The notes beneath the pieces are model-generated. The model did not search any database. It saw nothing but the letters and a program-made list of their open reading frames with translations, and was not told where the DNA came from. A program made the position numbers and the translations under genes. This document shows positions 6,319 to 15,451 of a stretch of 64,000 bases of DNA, piece by piece. Positions within the stretch are counted from its first letter, which is position 1. Every line of letters starts with the position of its first letter. Origin of the DNA: JAVVTR01 sp036653535 (lineage in GTDB: Bacteria; Bacteroidota; Bacteroidia; Bacteroidales; P3); NCBI GenBank assembly GCA_036653535.1, contig JAVVTR010000010.1, positions 1-64,000 on the forward strand, given 5' to 3'.

Positions 6319-8744
6319 ATTATTTATTCTTTTCCATAAAAACAACTCCTCAATTAAAAAACGCTATAAAAAAATCGTTTTTACATATTATTCTTGGTTT
6401 GTCGGCATGTCTCCTTTTTTGTTCCTGTTCGGGATTAAAAAAAGTGCCGGAGGGGGAAAGTTTGCTTGTCAAAAATAAAATTCACCTTACACCTAAAGAA
6501 AAAAGTATTTCGTCCAAAAATATCAATAATATGATTGTGCAGGACCCTAATACCACCTTTTTAGGCATGCGCATAAAATTAGGCCTTTACAATTTATCTA
6601 AAGATAGTATTCATAATTGGTGGAACCGAAGAATGAGAGAATCGGGAGAAGCTCCTGTTGTTTTTGATAGTTCTACCATTGATAATTCCATAGATAGAAT
6701 CACTGGTTATATTAATAACAGAGGATATTTTGAACCCAAAATTTGCGCACAAGTTCAACGACGGAAACGCAATTCTCGTAAAGTGGTAGTAAATTATTAC
6801 ATCCAATTAAACACCCCTTATACATTAAAATCCATTGCCTTACAAATTTTAGACGACAGTTTAAGTCTTCCTTTGAAAAACTGGCAAAGCAATACTCTTC
6901 TAAGCCCTGGCAACCGGTATGATGTGGATTTTTTAAACAAAGAAAGAGATCGCATCACCTTGCAATTGCTCAACTATGGATATTGGGCTTTTAGCCGAGA
7001 ATATATCTATTTTCAAATAGATAGTACTTTAGGTTCACACCAAATGGACGTTTTAATGTTTATAAAAAAAGTAAGTTCCAATGAAATAGATAGTACAGGA
7101 AATCCAATACTTCTGCATCATAAACCATATTATTTTGATAAAATTTATTTTGCTCCTGAGACTCGTGCGCAAGCTTTAGTAAAAAATCCACATTTCGATA
7201 CTCTCTGCTATAACGATCTCTCCAAAAAAGACAGAAAAAGGCATCTAACTGCTCCTAACTATTATTTTCTAAATCAAGGAAAACCCATTATTAAGCCACG
7301 AACCTTAATTCAAAAAACTTTTTTGGAAGAAGGTGCTTTATTCAATGCAACCAACGTTAGTAAATCTTATGATAATATTTCCGATTTACGAATTTTTGGA
7401 TATTCCAATATCAATATTACGGAAAAAGCTTATGATTCCACCAAAAGTTATTATGAAAATAATTTGCTGAATTGCCAAGTTAATATGATACAAAATCCAA
7501 AATTTGGATTCAGTGTAGAGGCGGAACTTACCACCTCCTCCGGGATTCAGGGTTTTGCTGCCAATGTTAGTTTTCAAGACAGAAACTTATTTGGAGGAGG
7601 AGAAGTTTTAAATGTACGTTTACGTGGAGCCTACGAAATACAAGCCTCTATAGATGAAAATAGAAATAAATCCTTTCTTAATACCTTCGAGGCAAAAGCC
7701 GAAGTTAGTATTGATTTCCCACGTTTTTTAGCCCCTATCAGTATAGAACGATTTTCAAAATATTTTCGCCCCAAAAGCACCGTAACTTTGGGCTATAGCT
7801 TTCAAACCAAAAAAGATTATTCCAGGGGTATTTTCAATGCTTCTTGGGGATACAGTTGGAAAAAGAATCATTGGAGCCATCTATTTAATCCTATTGAAAT
7901 TAATACCATTCAAATGATTAATCCCTCTAAAACTTTTTTAGCCAATTTAGAGGCTCTTTCTCAAAACAGTCTTCGACTTAAATATCAATATGAAAATCAC
8001 TTTATATTAAACTTACGTTATGCTTTTTCTTATAATGATCAAGGCGTTAAAGAGAAAGGTTTCAATCATCTACGCATAGGAGTGGAAACTGCCGGTAATT
8101 TACTCTACGCTATTGCAGCCGCTACTTGTATGAAAAAGGAAGCCAATGGACAATATGAGATGTTTAATTTAGCCTTTTCCCAATATGTTCGATTAGAAGC
8201 AGATTACAAACACCATTTCATTTTTGCCAAAAATGTAGTTTTGGTACTTCGTGGAATGATAGGAACCGGTTTAAGTTATGGGAATTCTCAAACCATGCCT
8301 TATGAAAAGAGTTTCTACATTGGGGGGAGTAATACCCTACGAGCATGGCCCATCTACCGACTTGGTCCCGGAGGTTATTACAACCCAAGCAAACCCGATT
8401 TGGAAAGATTAGGGGACCTTAGTTTGGTTTTAAATATAGAACAAAGATTTCCTATCTTTGCAGGACTGAGAGGCGCTATTTTTATTGATGCAGGAAATGT
8501 TTGGCTACTTCGTCGCAACCCCGATTTTCCCAAAGGGGAATTCCGATTTAAAAACTTTTACAAAGAAATAGCTATTGGTACTGGGGTTGGACTTCGCTAC
8601 GATTTTGGGTTCTTCCTTCTTCGGGTGGATGTAGGTATTCCCGTAAGGAATCCAGCCGTTGCCCCAGGAAAAAGCCATTGGGTTATTGGTCAAACTAAAT
8701 GGAAAGATGTCTTATTTAATTTTGGCATCGGTTATCCTTTTTAA
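6276..8744 (+). CDS. tamL: TamL-like lipidated Omp85 outer-membrane assembly protein
   Basis: This is a BamA/TamA-superfamily protein, predicted to assist insertion or export of outer-membrane and surface proteins. An N-terminal hydrophobic segment ends in a probable lipobox, with lipidated Cys51 in FCSCSG, followed by GLKKVPEGESLL, a hallmark I associate with Bacteroidetes TamL. POTRA-like regions span about 60-460 and a C-terminal 16-strand barrel covers about 470-822, with the Omp85 motif GGSNTLRAWPIY and the closing YDFGFFLLRVDVGIP. The only ATG upstream of the signal lies 43 bases inside the preceding gene and gives an unusually long N-region of about 35 residues. Translation may really start at a rare codon further in. 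The acyltransferase follows 30 bases later. No TamB partner is in the window. Confidence 0.85.
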   Translation: MGCSFEPKFYKPYLDYLFFSIKTTPQLKNAIKKSFLHIILGLSACLLFCSCSGLKKVPEGESLLVKNKIHLTPKEKSISSKNINNMIVQDPNTTFLGMRIKLGLYNLSKDSIHNWWNRRMRESGEAPVVFDSSTIDNSIDRITGYINNRGYFEPKICAQVQRRKRNSRKVVVNYYIQLNTPYTLKSIALQILDDSLSLPLKNWQSNTLLSPGNRYDVDFLNKERDRITLQLLNYGYWAFSREYIYFQIDSTLGSHQMDVLMFIKKVSSNEIDSTGNPILLHHKPYYFDKIYFAPETRAQALVKNPHFDTLCYNDLSKKDRKRHLTAPNYYFLNQGKPIIKPRTLIQKTFLEEGALFNATNVSKSYDNISDLRIFGYSNINITEKAYDSTKSYYENNLLNCQVNMIQNPKFGFSVEAELTTSSGIQGFAANVSFQDRNLFGGGEVLNVRLRGAYEIQASIDENRNKSFLNTFEAKAEVSIDFPRFLAPISIERFSKYFRPKSTVTLGYSFQTKKDYSRGIFNASWGYSWKKNHWSHLFNPIEINTIQMINPSKTFLANLEALSQNSLRLKYQYENHFILNLRYAFSYNDQGVKEKGFNHLRIGVETAGNLLYAIAAATCMKKEANGQYEMFNLAFSQYVRLEADYKHHFIFAKNVVLVLRGMIGTGLSYGNSQTMPYEKSFYIGGSNTLRAWPIYRLGPGGYYNPSKPDLERLGDLSLVLNIEQRFPIFAGLRGAIFIDAGNVWLLRRNPDFPKGEFRFKNFYKEIAIGTGVGLRYDFGFFLLRVDVGIPVRNPAVAPGKSHWVIGQTKWKDVLFNFGIGYPF

Positions 8745-8773
8745 AAACAGAGAGCAATCTTAAAAAAACGAGA

Positions 8774-9325
8774 ATGAAAACAATCGCTTTTTACCTATTA
8801 AAATGTTTTGGTTGGCACGTAACCGATTTTTCTCCTTGTGAAAAAAAATATGTACTTATTGTAGCCCCACACACCAGTGCCTGGGATTTTGTAATTGGTC
8901 GGACAGCATTTAGTATAAAAGAAATGCCTGCGAAATTTATTATTAAAAGAGAATTTTTCGTATTCCCATTCGGAATAATACTAAAGTCTTTGGGAGGTTT
9001 ACCTATAAATCGAGAACAAGCTGGAAATGTGGTGGAATTTGCTTCTTGCCTACTAAAAGAAAAAGAAAAAATGGCTTTAGTACTTACTCCGGAAGGCACT
9101 AGAAAATACAATGCAAAATGGAAAAAAGGTTTTTACTATATTGCTAAACGAGCCAATGTCCCTGTATATGCCGGTTTTTTAGATTACAAAAAAAAATGCT
9201 GCGGTATTTTTCCAAATCCAATCTTATTGACCGATGATTATTCAGCCGATATAAAAAAAATAGAAAACATTTATAAAGGTATAACGGCCAAATATCCGGA
9301 AAATTTCAACCTTTCTTCCCTTTAA
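8774..9325 (+). CDS. 1-acylglycerol-3-phosphate acyltransferase-like protein (PlsC family)
   Basis: This small 183-residue acyltransferase probably transfers a fatty acyl group to a glycerophosphate or related lipid at the inner membrane. The catalytic HX4D motif is His33-Asp38 (HTSAWD). A second motif, GGLPINRE, is near residue 76, and the phosphate-binding PEGTR motif is at 106-110. It is shorter than E. coli PlsC (about 245 residues) and lacks a clear membrane helix, as in many Bacteroidetes short forms. It follows TamL by 30 bases and is probably co-transcribed with it. The exact lipid substrate is unknown. Confidence 0.85.
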   Translation: MKTIAFYLLKCFGWHVTDFSPCEKKYVLIVAPHTSAWDFVIGRTAFSIKEMPAKFIIKREFFVFPFGIILKSLGGLPINREQAGNVVEFASCLLKEKEKMALVLTPEGTRKYNAKWKKGFYYIAKRANVPVYAGFLDYKKKCCGIFPNPILLTDDYSADIKKIENIYKGITAKYPENFNLSSL

Positions 9326-9406
9326 TAAATTTTGACCGATAAATGAATTTTAACCGATAAAACAGCCCACGAAACTTCTTTTCAAAACATCTCTATTTAT
9401 CCTACT

Positions 9407-9437
9407 TTTGTAAAGAAAAAAAATAGTCGTATCTTTG
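9407..9437 (+). promoter_or_regulatory. Promoter of secDF
   Basis: This is an exact Bacteroidetes promoter: TTTG at 9407-9410, a 19-base spacer, then TATCTTTG at 9430-9437. It overlaps the in-frame ATG at 9435, showing that this upstream ATG cannot be the true start and supporting the ATG at 9474. Confidence 0.85.
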
Positions 9438-9473
9438 TGCCTATTTTTGGAAACTATTAAATACTATAAAACT

Positions 9474-12400
9474 ATGCAAAACAAAGGCGTTATAAAGTTT
9501 TTCGCCATTACCTTTGCCCTAATTTGCCTTTTTCAGTTGTCTTTCACTTTTTTTGCCCGCAGGGTAGATAATAAAGCGATAGCATATGCAACTTCTAAGG
9601 CTACTGTGGAACAGGCTAAAGCCTTGGCAATGGGCAACCCTATCAAAGAAAAGTATTTTTACGACTCTTTGGTAAAAGGAAAACAACAATACTTCCTCGA
9701 TTCAGTAGGTAATAACGTTATCTACAACATTTTAATCCGGAAATACACCTATAAGGATTGCAAAAGTAGAGAGCTAAACTTAGGTTTGGATTTAAGAGGT
9801 GGTATGAATGTTTTAATGGAAGTTTCTACTTCCGATGTGGTGAAAGCTTTATCGGGATACAGTGCAGATCCTTTCTTTAATAAGGTTATGACCGAAGCCA
9901 TCGCAAGAAATAAGGTTCAACCTAATAGTAATTTTGTAAGTATTTTTGAAACCGTTTGGAACGAACAGGATTCCAAAGCTCAGATGGCCTCCATCTTCAG
10001 TTTCGAAATGAAAGATGTTAATGCAAACTCTTCTAATAAGGAAGTAATTGAAGCCATCAGTAAGGAAACCAGTAGTGCTTACGAACGCACCTATCAAATT
10101 CTTCGTCAACGTATCGACAAATTTGGAGTTGCACAACCTAATATTCAAAAATTAACCCAAACAGAAAGAATTTTAATTGAATTGCCCGGGGTTAAGGAAC
10201 CGGAACGGGTAAGAAAATTACTACAAGGAACTGCTCAATTGGAATTTTGGGAAACTTACGAATTTTCCGAAATGGTGCCATTTTTGCAAGCAGCCAATGA
10301 ATATTTAGTTTCTTTGGATAATTTATCTTCCAGTGCAGATGGAAGAGATGGAGAAATAATAGATTCCACTCTAACTGCCTTAGCCGATGGAACTCAACCT
10401 TTAGTAGATACTAATAGTGTTAGTAAAACCAAAGATACTTCCAACAAAGGCGATAACGCACTTTTGGAACAACTAAACAAAGTAGAAGATTCCAATGGCG
10501 CCGATGCTTTAGATGCAGAACAATGGAAAACAAAAAATCCTTTATTTGCGGTATTAATGCCTTCTATCTATCAGGGAGACGAAGCTCGTAAAGGTCCAGT
10601 GGTTGGTTATGCACAACAAAAAGATATAAAGAGAGTAGATTATCTTTTATCTTTATGTAAGGGAAAATTTCCACGCAATGCAAAATTGGTATGGTCGGTA
10701 AAACCTATACAACCGAATACCGATATTTATGCTTTAGTGGCATTAAAAATAACCACTCGTGACGGAAGAGCTCCTATGGGAGGCGATGTTATTACAGATG
10801 CTCGTCAAGATTACGATCAAAGAGGCGGAGTGGAAATAAGCATGTCGATGAATACCGATGGTGCTAGAATTTGGAAAAATCTTACTGGAAATAATATAGG
10901 CCGATCCTTAGCCATCGTTATGGACAATGCAGCCTATTCTTGGCCCACAGTTAATGGAGAAATTCCAGGTGGACGTTCTTCTATTACTGGTGGATTTTCT
11001 GTAGAAGAAGGCAAGGATTTAGCCAATGTATTAAAAGCTGGTAAACTTCCAGCACCAGCCAATATTGTACAAGAAGCTATAGTAGGACCTTCCCTCGGGC
11101 AAGAATCCATAACCAATAGTATGATCTCTTTCGTTTTGGCATTCTTAATGGTTTTAATTTATATGTATGTCTTCTACAACCGTGCCGGTTTAGTAGCCAA
11201 CATAGCCCTATTAGTTAATGTGTTCTTCCTTTTTGGAGTACTAACCTCCTTAGGAGCTGTACTAACCCTTTCTGGTATAGCCGGTATTGTACTAACCTTA
11301 GGTATGGCAGTGGATGCGAATGTTATTATCTACGAACGTATCAAAGAAGAGCTACGTATGGGCAAAGGAGTTAGATTAGCAGTAGAAGATGGATATAAAA
11401 ATGCTTATTCCGCTATTATTGATGGTAATGTAACTACCCTTATCACGGGTATTGTATTACTTTATTTCGGAACTGGTCCTATTCAAGGTTTTGCAACAAC
11501 TTTATGCATAGGTATTCTCACCTCTTTATTTACTGCTATTTTCATATCTCGTCTTATTTTCGAATGGTGGTTCTCCCGCAATAGAAAAATGACCTTTAGC
11601 AACAAATTCTCCAGTAACTTTTTAGCCAATACCCACATTGATTTTATTGGGAAACGTAAAATTTCTTATTTAGTTTCAGGAATTGTCGTTTCTCTTTGCA
11701 TTGTTTCTCTTTGCACCCGTGGACTTAGTTTAGGTATAGATTTTAGTGGTGGTCGTTCTTATGTAGTGCGTTTCGACAAAGTAGTTCCTACCAATGAACT
11801 ACGCTCCAGTTTAACTGCTGCTTTTGACCATGACGCCCCTGAAGTTAAAACCTTTGGTCCTTCAAATCAGGTGAAAATTACCACAAAATATAAAATTAAA
11901 GAAAGCGGAAGCGCTATAGACCAAGATGTGGAAACCCGCTTATTTGAAGGTTGTAAGCATTTCTTTGTAGAACCTATGACCTTAGAGGAATTTCGTTCGG
12001 AAAATGGAGATAAATTATTAGGAAAATTGAGTTCGGAAGTAGTTGGTGCATCTGTAGCTGCAGATATAACCCGTTCTGCTTTCATCGCTGTTTTAATTTC
12101 TCTAATATTTATTTTTGGCTACATTGCTATCCGTTTCAAAAAATGGCAATTTGGTTTGGGTTGTTTAATTTCCTTAACCCACAATACCATTATTTCCGTG
12201 GGGCTATTTTCTTTATTTTACGGCTTACTACCTTTCTCCTTAGATATAGATCAAGCCTTTATTGCTGCTATTCTTACCATTATTGGATACTCGGTCAACG
12301 ATACGGTTATTGTATTTGACCGTATTCGGGAGAACCTAAGCCTTTATCCTAAGCATAGTCTAAAAGACAATATGAATTCGGCCATGAATAGCACTTTGCC

Positions 12401-12617
12401 TCGAACTATCAATACTTCCGGTACTACTATTATAACCTTATTGATGATTTTCATCTTTGGAGGGGAAGTAATTAGAGGATTTACTTTCTCTATTCTCTGT
12501 GGTATTATTATTGGAACCTATTCTTCCATTTTTGTAGCCTCTCCTATTGCTTTTGACTTTTTAAGCCGCATTCTTAAGAAAAAAGATGAAAAGCTTGCAT
12601 TAAATACCAAAAAATAA
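9474..12617 (+). CDS. secDF: Fused protein translocase subunits SecD and SecF
   Basis: This inner-membrane accessory of the Sec translocon uses proton-motive force to help pull exported proteins into the periplasm. It has 1047 residues from the ATG at 9474, the fused length usual for Bacteroidetes. The SecD half shows the first helix (about 7-25), LGLDLRGGMNVLMEV near residue 103, the large periplasmic region, and the transmembrane motif GMAVDANVIIYERIKEE near 612. The SecF half starts near residue 720 with LGIDFSGGRSYVVRF and carries GYSVNDTVIVFDRIREN near 938. It has its own promoter and terminator and so is probably monocistronic. It serves all Sec exports, including the many T9SS cargos in this window. 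Confidence 0.96.
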   Translation: MQNKGVIKFFAITFALICLFQLSFTFFARRVDNKAIAYATSKATVEQAKALAMGNPIKEKYFYDSLVKGKQQYFLDSVGNNVIYNILIRKYTYKDCKSRELNLGLDLRGGMNVLMEVSTSDVVKALSGYSADPFFNKVMTEAIARNKVQPNSNFVSIFETVWNEQDSKAQMASIFSFEMKDVNANSSNKEVIEAISKETSSAYERTYQILRQRIDKFGVAQPNIQKLTQTERILIELPGVKEPERVRKLLQGTAQLEFWETYEFSEMVPFLQAANEYLVSLDNLSSSADGRDGEIIDSTLTALADGTQPLVDTNSVSKTKDTSNKGDNALLEQLNKVEDSNGADALDAEQWKTKNPLFAVLMPSIYQGDEARKGPVVGYAQQKDIKRVDYLLSLCKGKFPRNAKLVWSVKPIQPNTDIYALVALKITTRDGRAPMGGDVITDARQDYDQRGGVEISMSMNTDGARIWKNLTGNNIGRSLAIVMDNAAYSWPTVNGEIPGGRSSITGGFSVEEGKDLANVLKAGKLPAPANIVQEAIVGPSLGQESITNSMISFVLAFLMVLIYMYVFYNRAGLVANIALLVNVFFLFGVLTSLGAVLTLSGIAGIVLTLGMAVDANVIIYERIKEELRMGKGVRLAVEDGYKNAYSAIIDGNVTTLITGIVLLYFGTGPIQGFATTLCIGILTSLFTAIFISRLIFEWWFSRNRKMTFSNKFSSNFLANTHIDFIGKRKISYLVSGIVVSLCIVSLCTRGLSLGIDFSGGRSYVVRFDKVVPTNELRSSLTAAFDHDAPEVKTFGPSNQVKITTKYKIKESGSAIDQDVETRLFEGCKHFFVEPMTLEEFRSENGDKLLGKLSSEVVGASVAADITRSAFIAVLISLIFIFGYIAIRFKKWQFGLGCLISLTHNTIISVGLFSLFYGLLPFSLDIDQAFIAAILTIIGYSVNDTVIVFDRIRENLSLYPKHSLKDNMNSAMNSTLPRTINTSGTTIITLLMIFIFGGEVIRGFTFSILCGIIIGTYSSIFVASPIAFDFLSRILKKKDEKLALNTKK

Positions 12618-12635
12618 TTTTAGTATTTCCCTCCT

Positions 12636-12672
12636 AAAAACGTCGCTTTAACTTTAAAGCGACGTTTTTTTT
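12636..12672 (+). terminator. Rho-independent terminator after secDF
   Basis: A perfect stem pairs AAAAACGTCGCTTTA with TAAAGCGACGTTTTT around a four-base loop, followed by a T tract. It starts 19 bases after the secDF stop. Confidence 0.93.
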
Positions 12673-12964
12673 ATAAATGTAACGATATAAAAAGACTTTC
12701 TTCTATTAAGAAGTGGTGTCACTTTCAAAATAAAACTTAGTCTAACATATTTTTTTATATTCTATTTTATTTGTAAATTAGCCGAAATTTCTGAACACTG
12801 AATTGTAAAAGGGATCTAAAATTATAAACTTCCTTAGTAAAGTAAATTTGACCTCTTTTTAGTGTTTTATCCTTGTGCTATTAGATATAAAGTGGCTTCT
12901 TTTATGGTGAAGCGTTTGTATTTGTAGCTTTTTAGTATTTTAGACAATAGTTCTCACGATATAA
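12673..12964. other. Intergenic region before the PorE-like gene
   Basis: Together with the terminator this forms a 347-base gap. It is AT-rich with no convincing ORF. I found no good TTTG/TAnnTTTG promoter, although transcription of the next gene must begin here. A small inverted repeat AAGTG/CACTT near 12711-12724 is too short to interpret. Confidence 0.5.
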
Positions 12965-15433
12965 ATGAATATGGTAAAAAAAAGGATTCTTGGGTTAATA
13001 GCTATAGGTTTATTCCTTTTATACCCCATAAATAGTTTTGCCCAAAAAAGATTTATAAAAAAAGCAGATACGGCTTTTAAATATCACATGTATAATACCG
13101 CCGTAAGTTGTTATCAAAAGGCATTTACTAAATTAAAAAAAGCAGATAAAGAGGAGAAAAATCGAATTTTATTTCAAATTGCAGAGGCATATCGCTACAG
13201 CGGACAAAGTAAAAAAGCCATTAGTCAATATAAAAGATGTCTTAGGGCAAAACAACAAAAAGTAGAACCTAAAATATATTTATCTTTAGCCAATCTTCAA
13301 CTTTCCAACGGTTTCTTTGAGGAAGCCAATCTTAATTTTGAAGCTTATCTCGATTTTATCCCAGACGACTCCATAGCCATTGCAGGGAAAGAAGCCAGTT
13401 TAAGAGCGGAGGAAGCTATGCAACAAACTTCTCGCTACGACATACAAAACATAAGAAAAATCAATAGTAGAGACGGGGATTGGAATCCAAAATATTACAC
13501 CCCTACAGGCGATATTATTGCTTTTACCTCTACCCGAGAAGGGGTAACTGGTAAAAAATTAGATGCTTGGACCGGACAAAGATTTTCTGATATTTTTGTT
13601 TCTAAAATAGATGCTAAAGGAGATTGGTGCGTTCCTGAAAAATTAGATAAAAACGAAAAAACAAGTACAGCATCCAATGAAAGTGATGCTTCTTTCTGCA
13701 ACGAAGGAAATACAATGTATTATACCTATTGTGGCAATGAGAAAAAAACAAGGAACCGCTGTACTATTCGCACCTCAACTTTCAATGGCACCTCTTGGAG
13801 TGAACCTTTAGAAGTGAATATAAACGGGGATACAGTTTCTGATTTTATTCATCCATTTATTACTGCAGACGGAAAAAAACTTTTTTTCTCGTCCAATAAA
13901 GAAGGAGGAGAAGGCGATATGGATATTTGGTATGCTACCGGAAGTGGGAGTAATTTTACGGCTCCCGTTAATTTAGGTTCTTTTATTAACACCGATAGTA
14001 AGGAAGCTTATCCATACCTTAGAAATGATACTTTGTTTTATTTTGCTTCTACCGGACACCATAGTTTAGGTGGTTATGATATTTTTAAAGCTACCCTTAA
14101 AGATACTGTTTTTACAGATGTGGAAAATTTAGGATATCCCATTAATACCAATGCCGATGATTTTGGTATTTGCTTTTTACCCTCTATGAATAAAGGAATG
14201 TTTTGCTCTAATCGCTCCGGAGGCAGAGGAAACGATGATATTTTTTCTTTCTTTTTACCAGATATACTCTATACTCTTTCCGGAACTGTAAAAAGCGATC
14301 AAAGTATGCAAGCATTGGCCGATGTGGAAATAAATTTGGTTGGTTCCGACGGAATGATTATTCGCACCCTTACCAATTCTAAAGGGTTTTATAAGTTTTT
14401 AAATGATCAGATTAATCAAAACGTTACCTATAAGATTTTAGTAGAGAAGAAAGATTATTTAGGATGCGAAGCTACAGAAACCACAGTGGGACTAACCTCC
14501 AGTAAAGATTTTGTACGCAATTTTTCTTTACAATCTGTTCCAAAAGGCCCTGTAATCTTACCAAATATTTTATATGATCTTGCCAAATGGAATCTTAAGC
14601 CTCAATACCAAGACTCTTTAATGGGTCTAATCGTTTTATTGGAAAAAAATCCACGCTTGGTTATTGAATTAGCCTCCCATACCGACTCGCGTCCCATTGC
14701 TATGAGCAATGATTCTCTTTCTCAATACCGCGCACAGTCGGTCGTGGAATATCTTATTTTAAGAGGCATTCATCCAGAGCGATTGATAGCTAAGGGATAT
14801 GGAGCTCGCGTTCCCCGTACACTACAAAGTTCTATTACCTCTTTCTATAACGGAAAAAGTTATACTTTTGACTCTGGTATTACCCTTGGAGACGATTTTA
14901 TTGCCACTCTAATAGATAAGAACCAAAAAGAAGCGGCCCATCAACTAAATAGACGTACAGAATTTAGCGTTTTACGTGACGATTTTATTCCCTCTGGCCA
15001 AAGCAGCATTAGCAGTATGATTGGCTTGGCTAATTTGGAAAATGCAAACAAAGTACCTTATGAAATAAACCCAAGTAAAAATCCGGAAATACGGGTTATT
15101 GCAAATGGAACTGGAATGAAAGCGGTAGTTAATGAAAAAGCAAAATTCAGTGCCATTAGTTTAGATGCTGCTTTACGCCTGCTCCAAATTGGAAAATTAA
15201 CTAAAAACGACTTTAAAAATGGGGCAAAAGCCTTTGACCAAGAAGGAGAAGTTTTACCCAATCAAAAAGTACAAATAAAGGAAATTAAAGTTGGACGTTT
15301 TTATATAGACAAAATAGAAATGCTTACCCAAGAAGAGCTCCCCAGTGAACTGTTGTTAAATAAAGTGGCGCTCCATTCTATTGGAAAATATCAAATAGAT
15401 ACAAATTCCCAACAAATTATATTTGAAAAATAA
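12965..15433 (+). CDS. porE: PorE-like T9SS envelope protein (TPR, beta-propeller, OmpA domain) with extra C-terminal domain
   Basis: This is predicted to be a periplasmic/outer-membrane scaffold of the type IX secretion system that anchors to peptidoglycan. The 822-residue protein has a signal peptide (about 1-26, ending SFAQ), TPR-like helices (30-150), PD40/WD40-type propeller repeats (150-440, for example SDIFVSKIDAKGDW and GGYDIFKATL), a carboxypeptidase-regulatory-like fold (445-525), and an OmpA C-terminal domain (about 530-670) with ELASHTDSR and AQSVVEYLILRGI. This order matches Porphyromonas PorE as I recall it, but no lipobox is visible. Beyond OmpA lies about 140 extra residues resembling a retropepsin fold whose DTGA motif is replaced by NEKA (723-726). 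It is followed 18 bases later by purM. Other OmpA/PD40 proteins share the architecture, so the PorE name is probable rather than certain. Confidence 0.72.
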   Translation: MNMVKKRILGLIAIGLFLLYPINSFAQKRFIKKADTAFKYHMYNTAVSCYQKAFTKLKKADKEEKNRILFQIAEAYRYSGQSKKAISQYKRCLRAKQQKVEPKIYLSLANLQLSNGFFEEANLNFEAYLDFIPDDSIAIAGKEASLRAEEAMQQTSRYDIQNIRKINSRDGDWNPKYYTPTGDIIAFTSTREGVTGKKLDAWTGQRFSDIFVSKIDAKGDWCVPEKLDKNEKTSTASNESDASFCNEGNTMYYTYCGNEKKTRNRCTIRTSTFNGTSWSEPLEVNINGDTVSDFIHPFITADGKKLFFSSNKEGGEGDMDIWYATGSGSNFTAPVNLGSFINTDSKEAYPYLRNDTLFYFASTGHHSLGGYDIFKATLKDTVFTDVENLGYPINTNADDFGICFLPSMNKGMFCSNRSGGRGNDDIFSFFLPDILYTLSGTVKSDQSMQALADVEINLVGSDGMIIRTLTNSKGFYKFLNDQINQNVTYKILVEKKDYLGCEATETTVGLTSSKDFVRNFSLQSVPKGPVILPNILYDLAKWNLKPQYQDSLMGLIVLLEKNPRLVIELASHTDSRPIAMSNDSLSQYRAQSVVEYLILRGIHPERLIAKGYGARVPRTLQSSITSFYNGKSYTFDSGITLGDDFIATLIDKNQKEAAHQLNRRTEFSVLRDDFIPSGQSSISSMIGLANLENANKVPYEINPSKNPEIRVIANGTGMKAVVNEKAKFSAISLDAALRLLQIGKLTKNDFKNGAKAFDQEGEVLPNQKVQIKEIKVGRFYIDKIEMLTQEELPSELLLNKVALHSIGKYQIDTNSQQIIFEK

Positions 15434-15451
15434 TCATCTAAATTATATACT

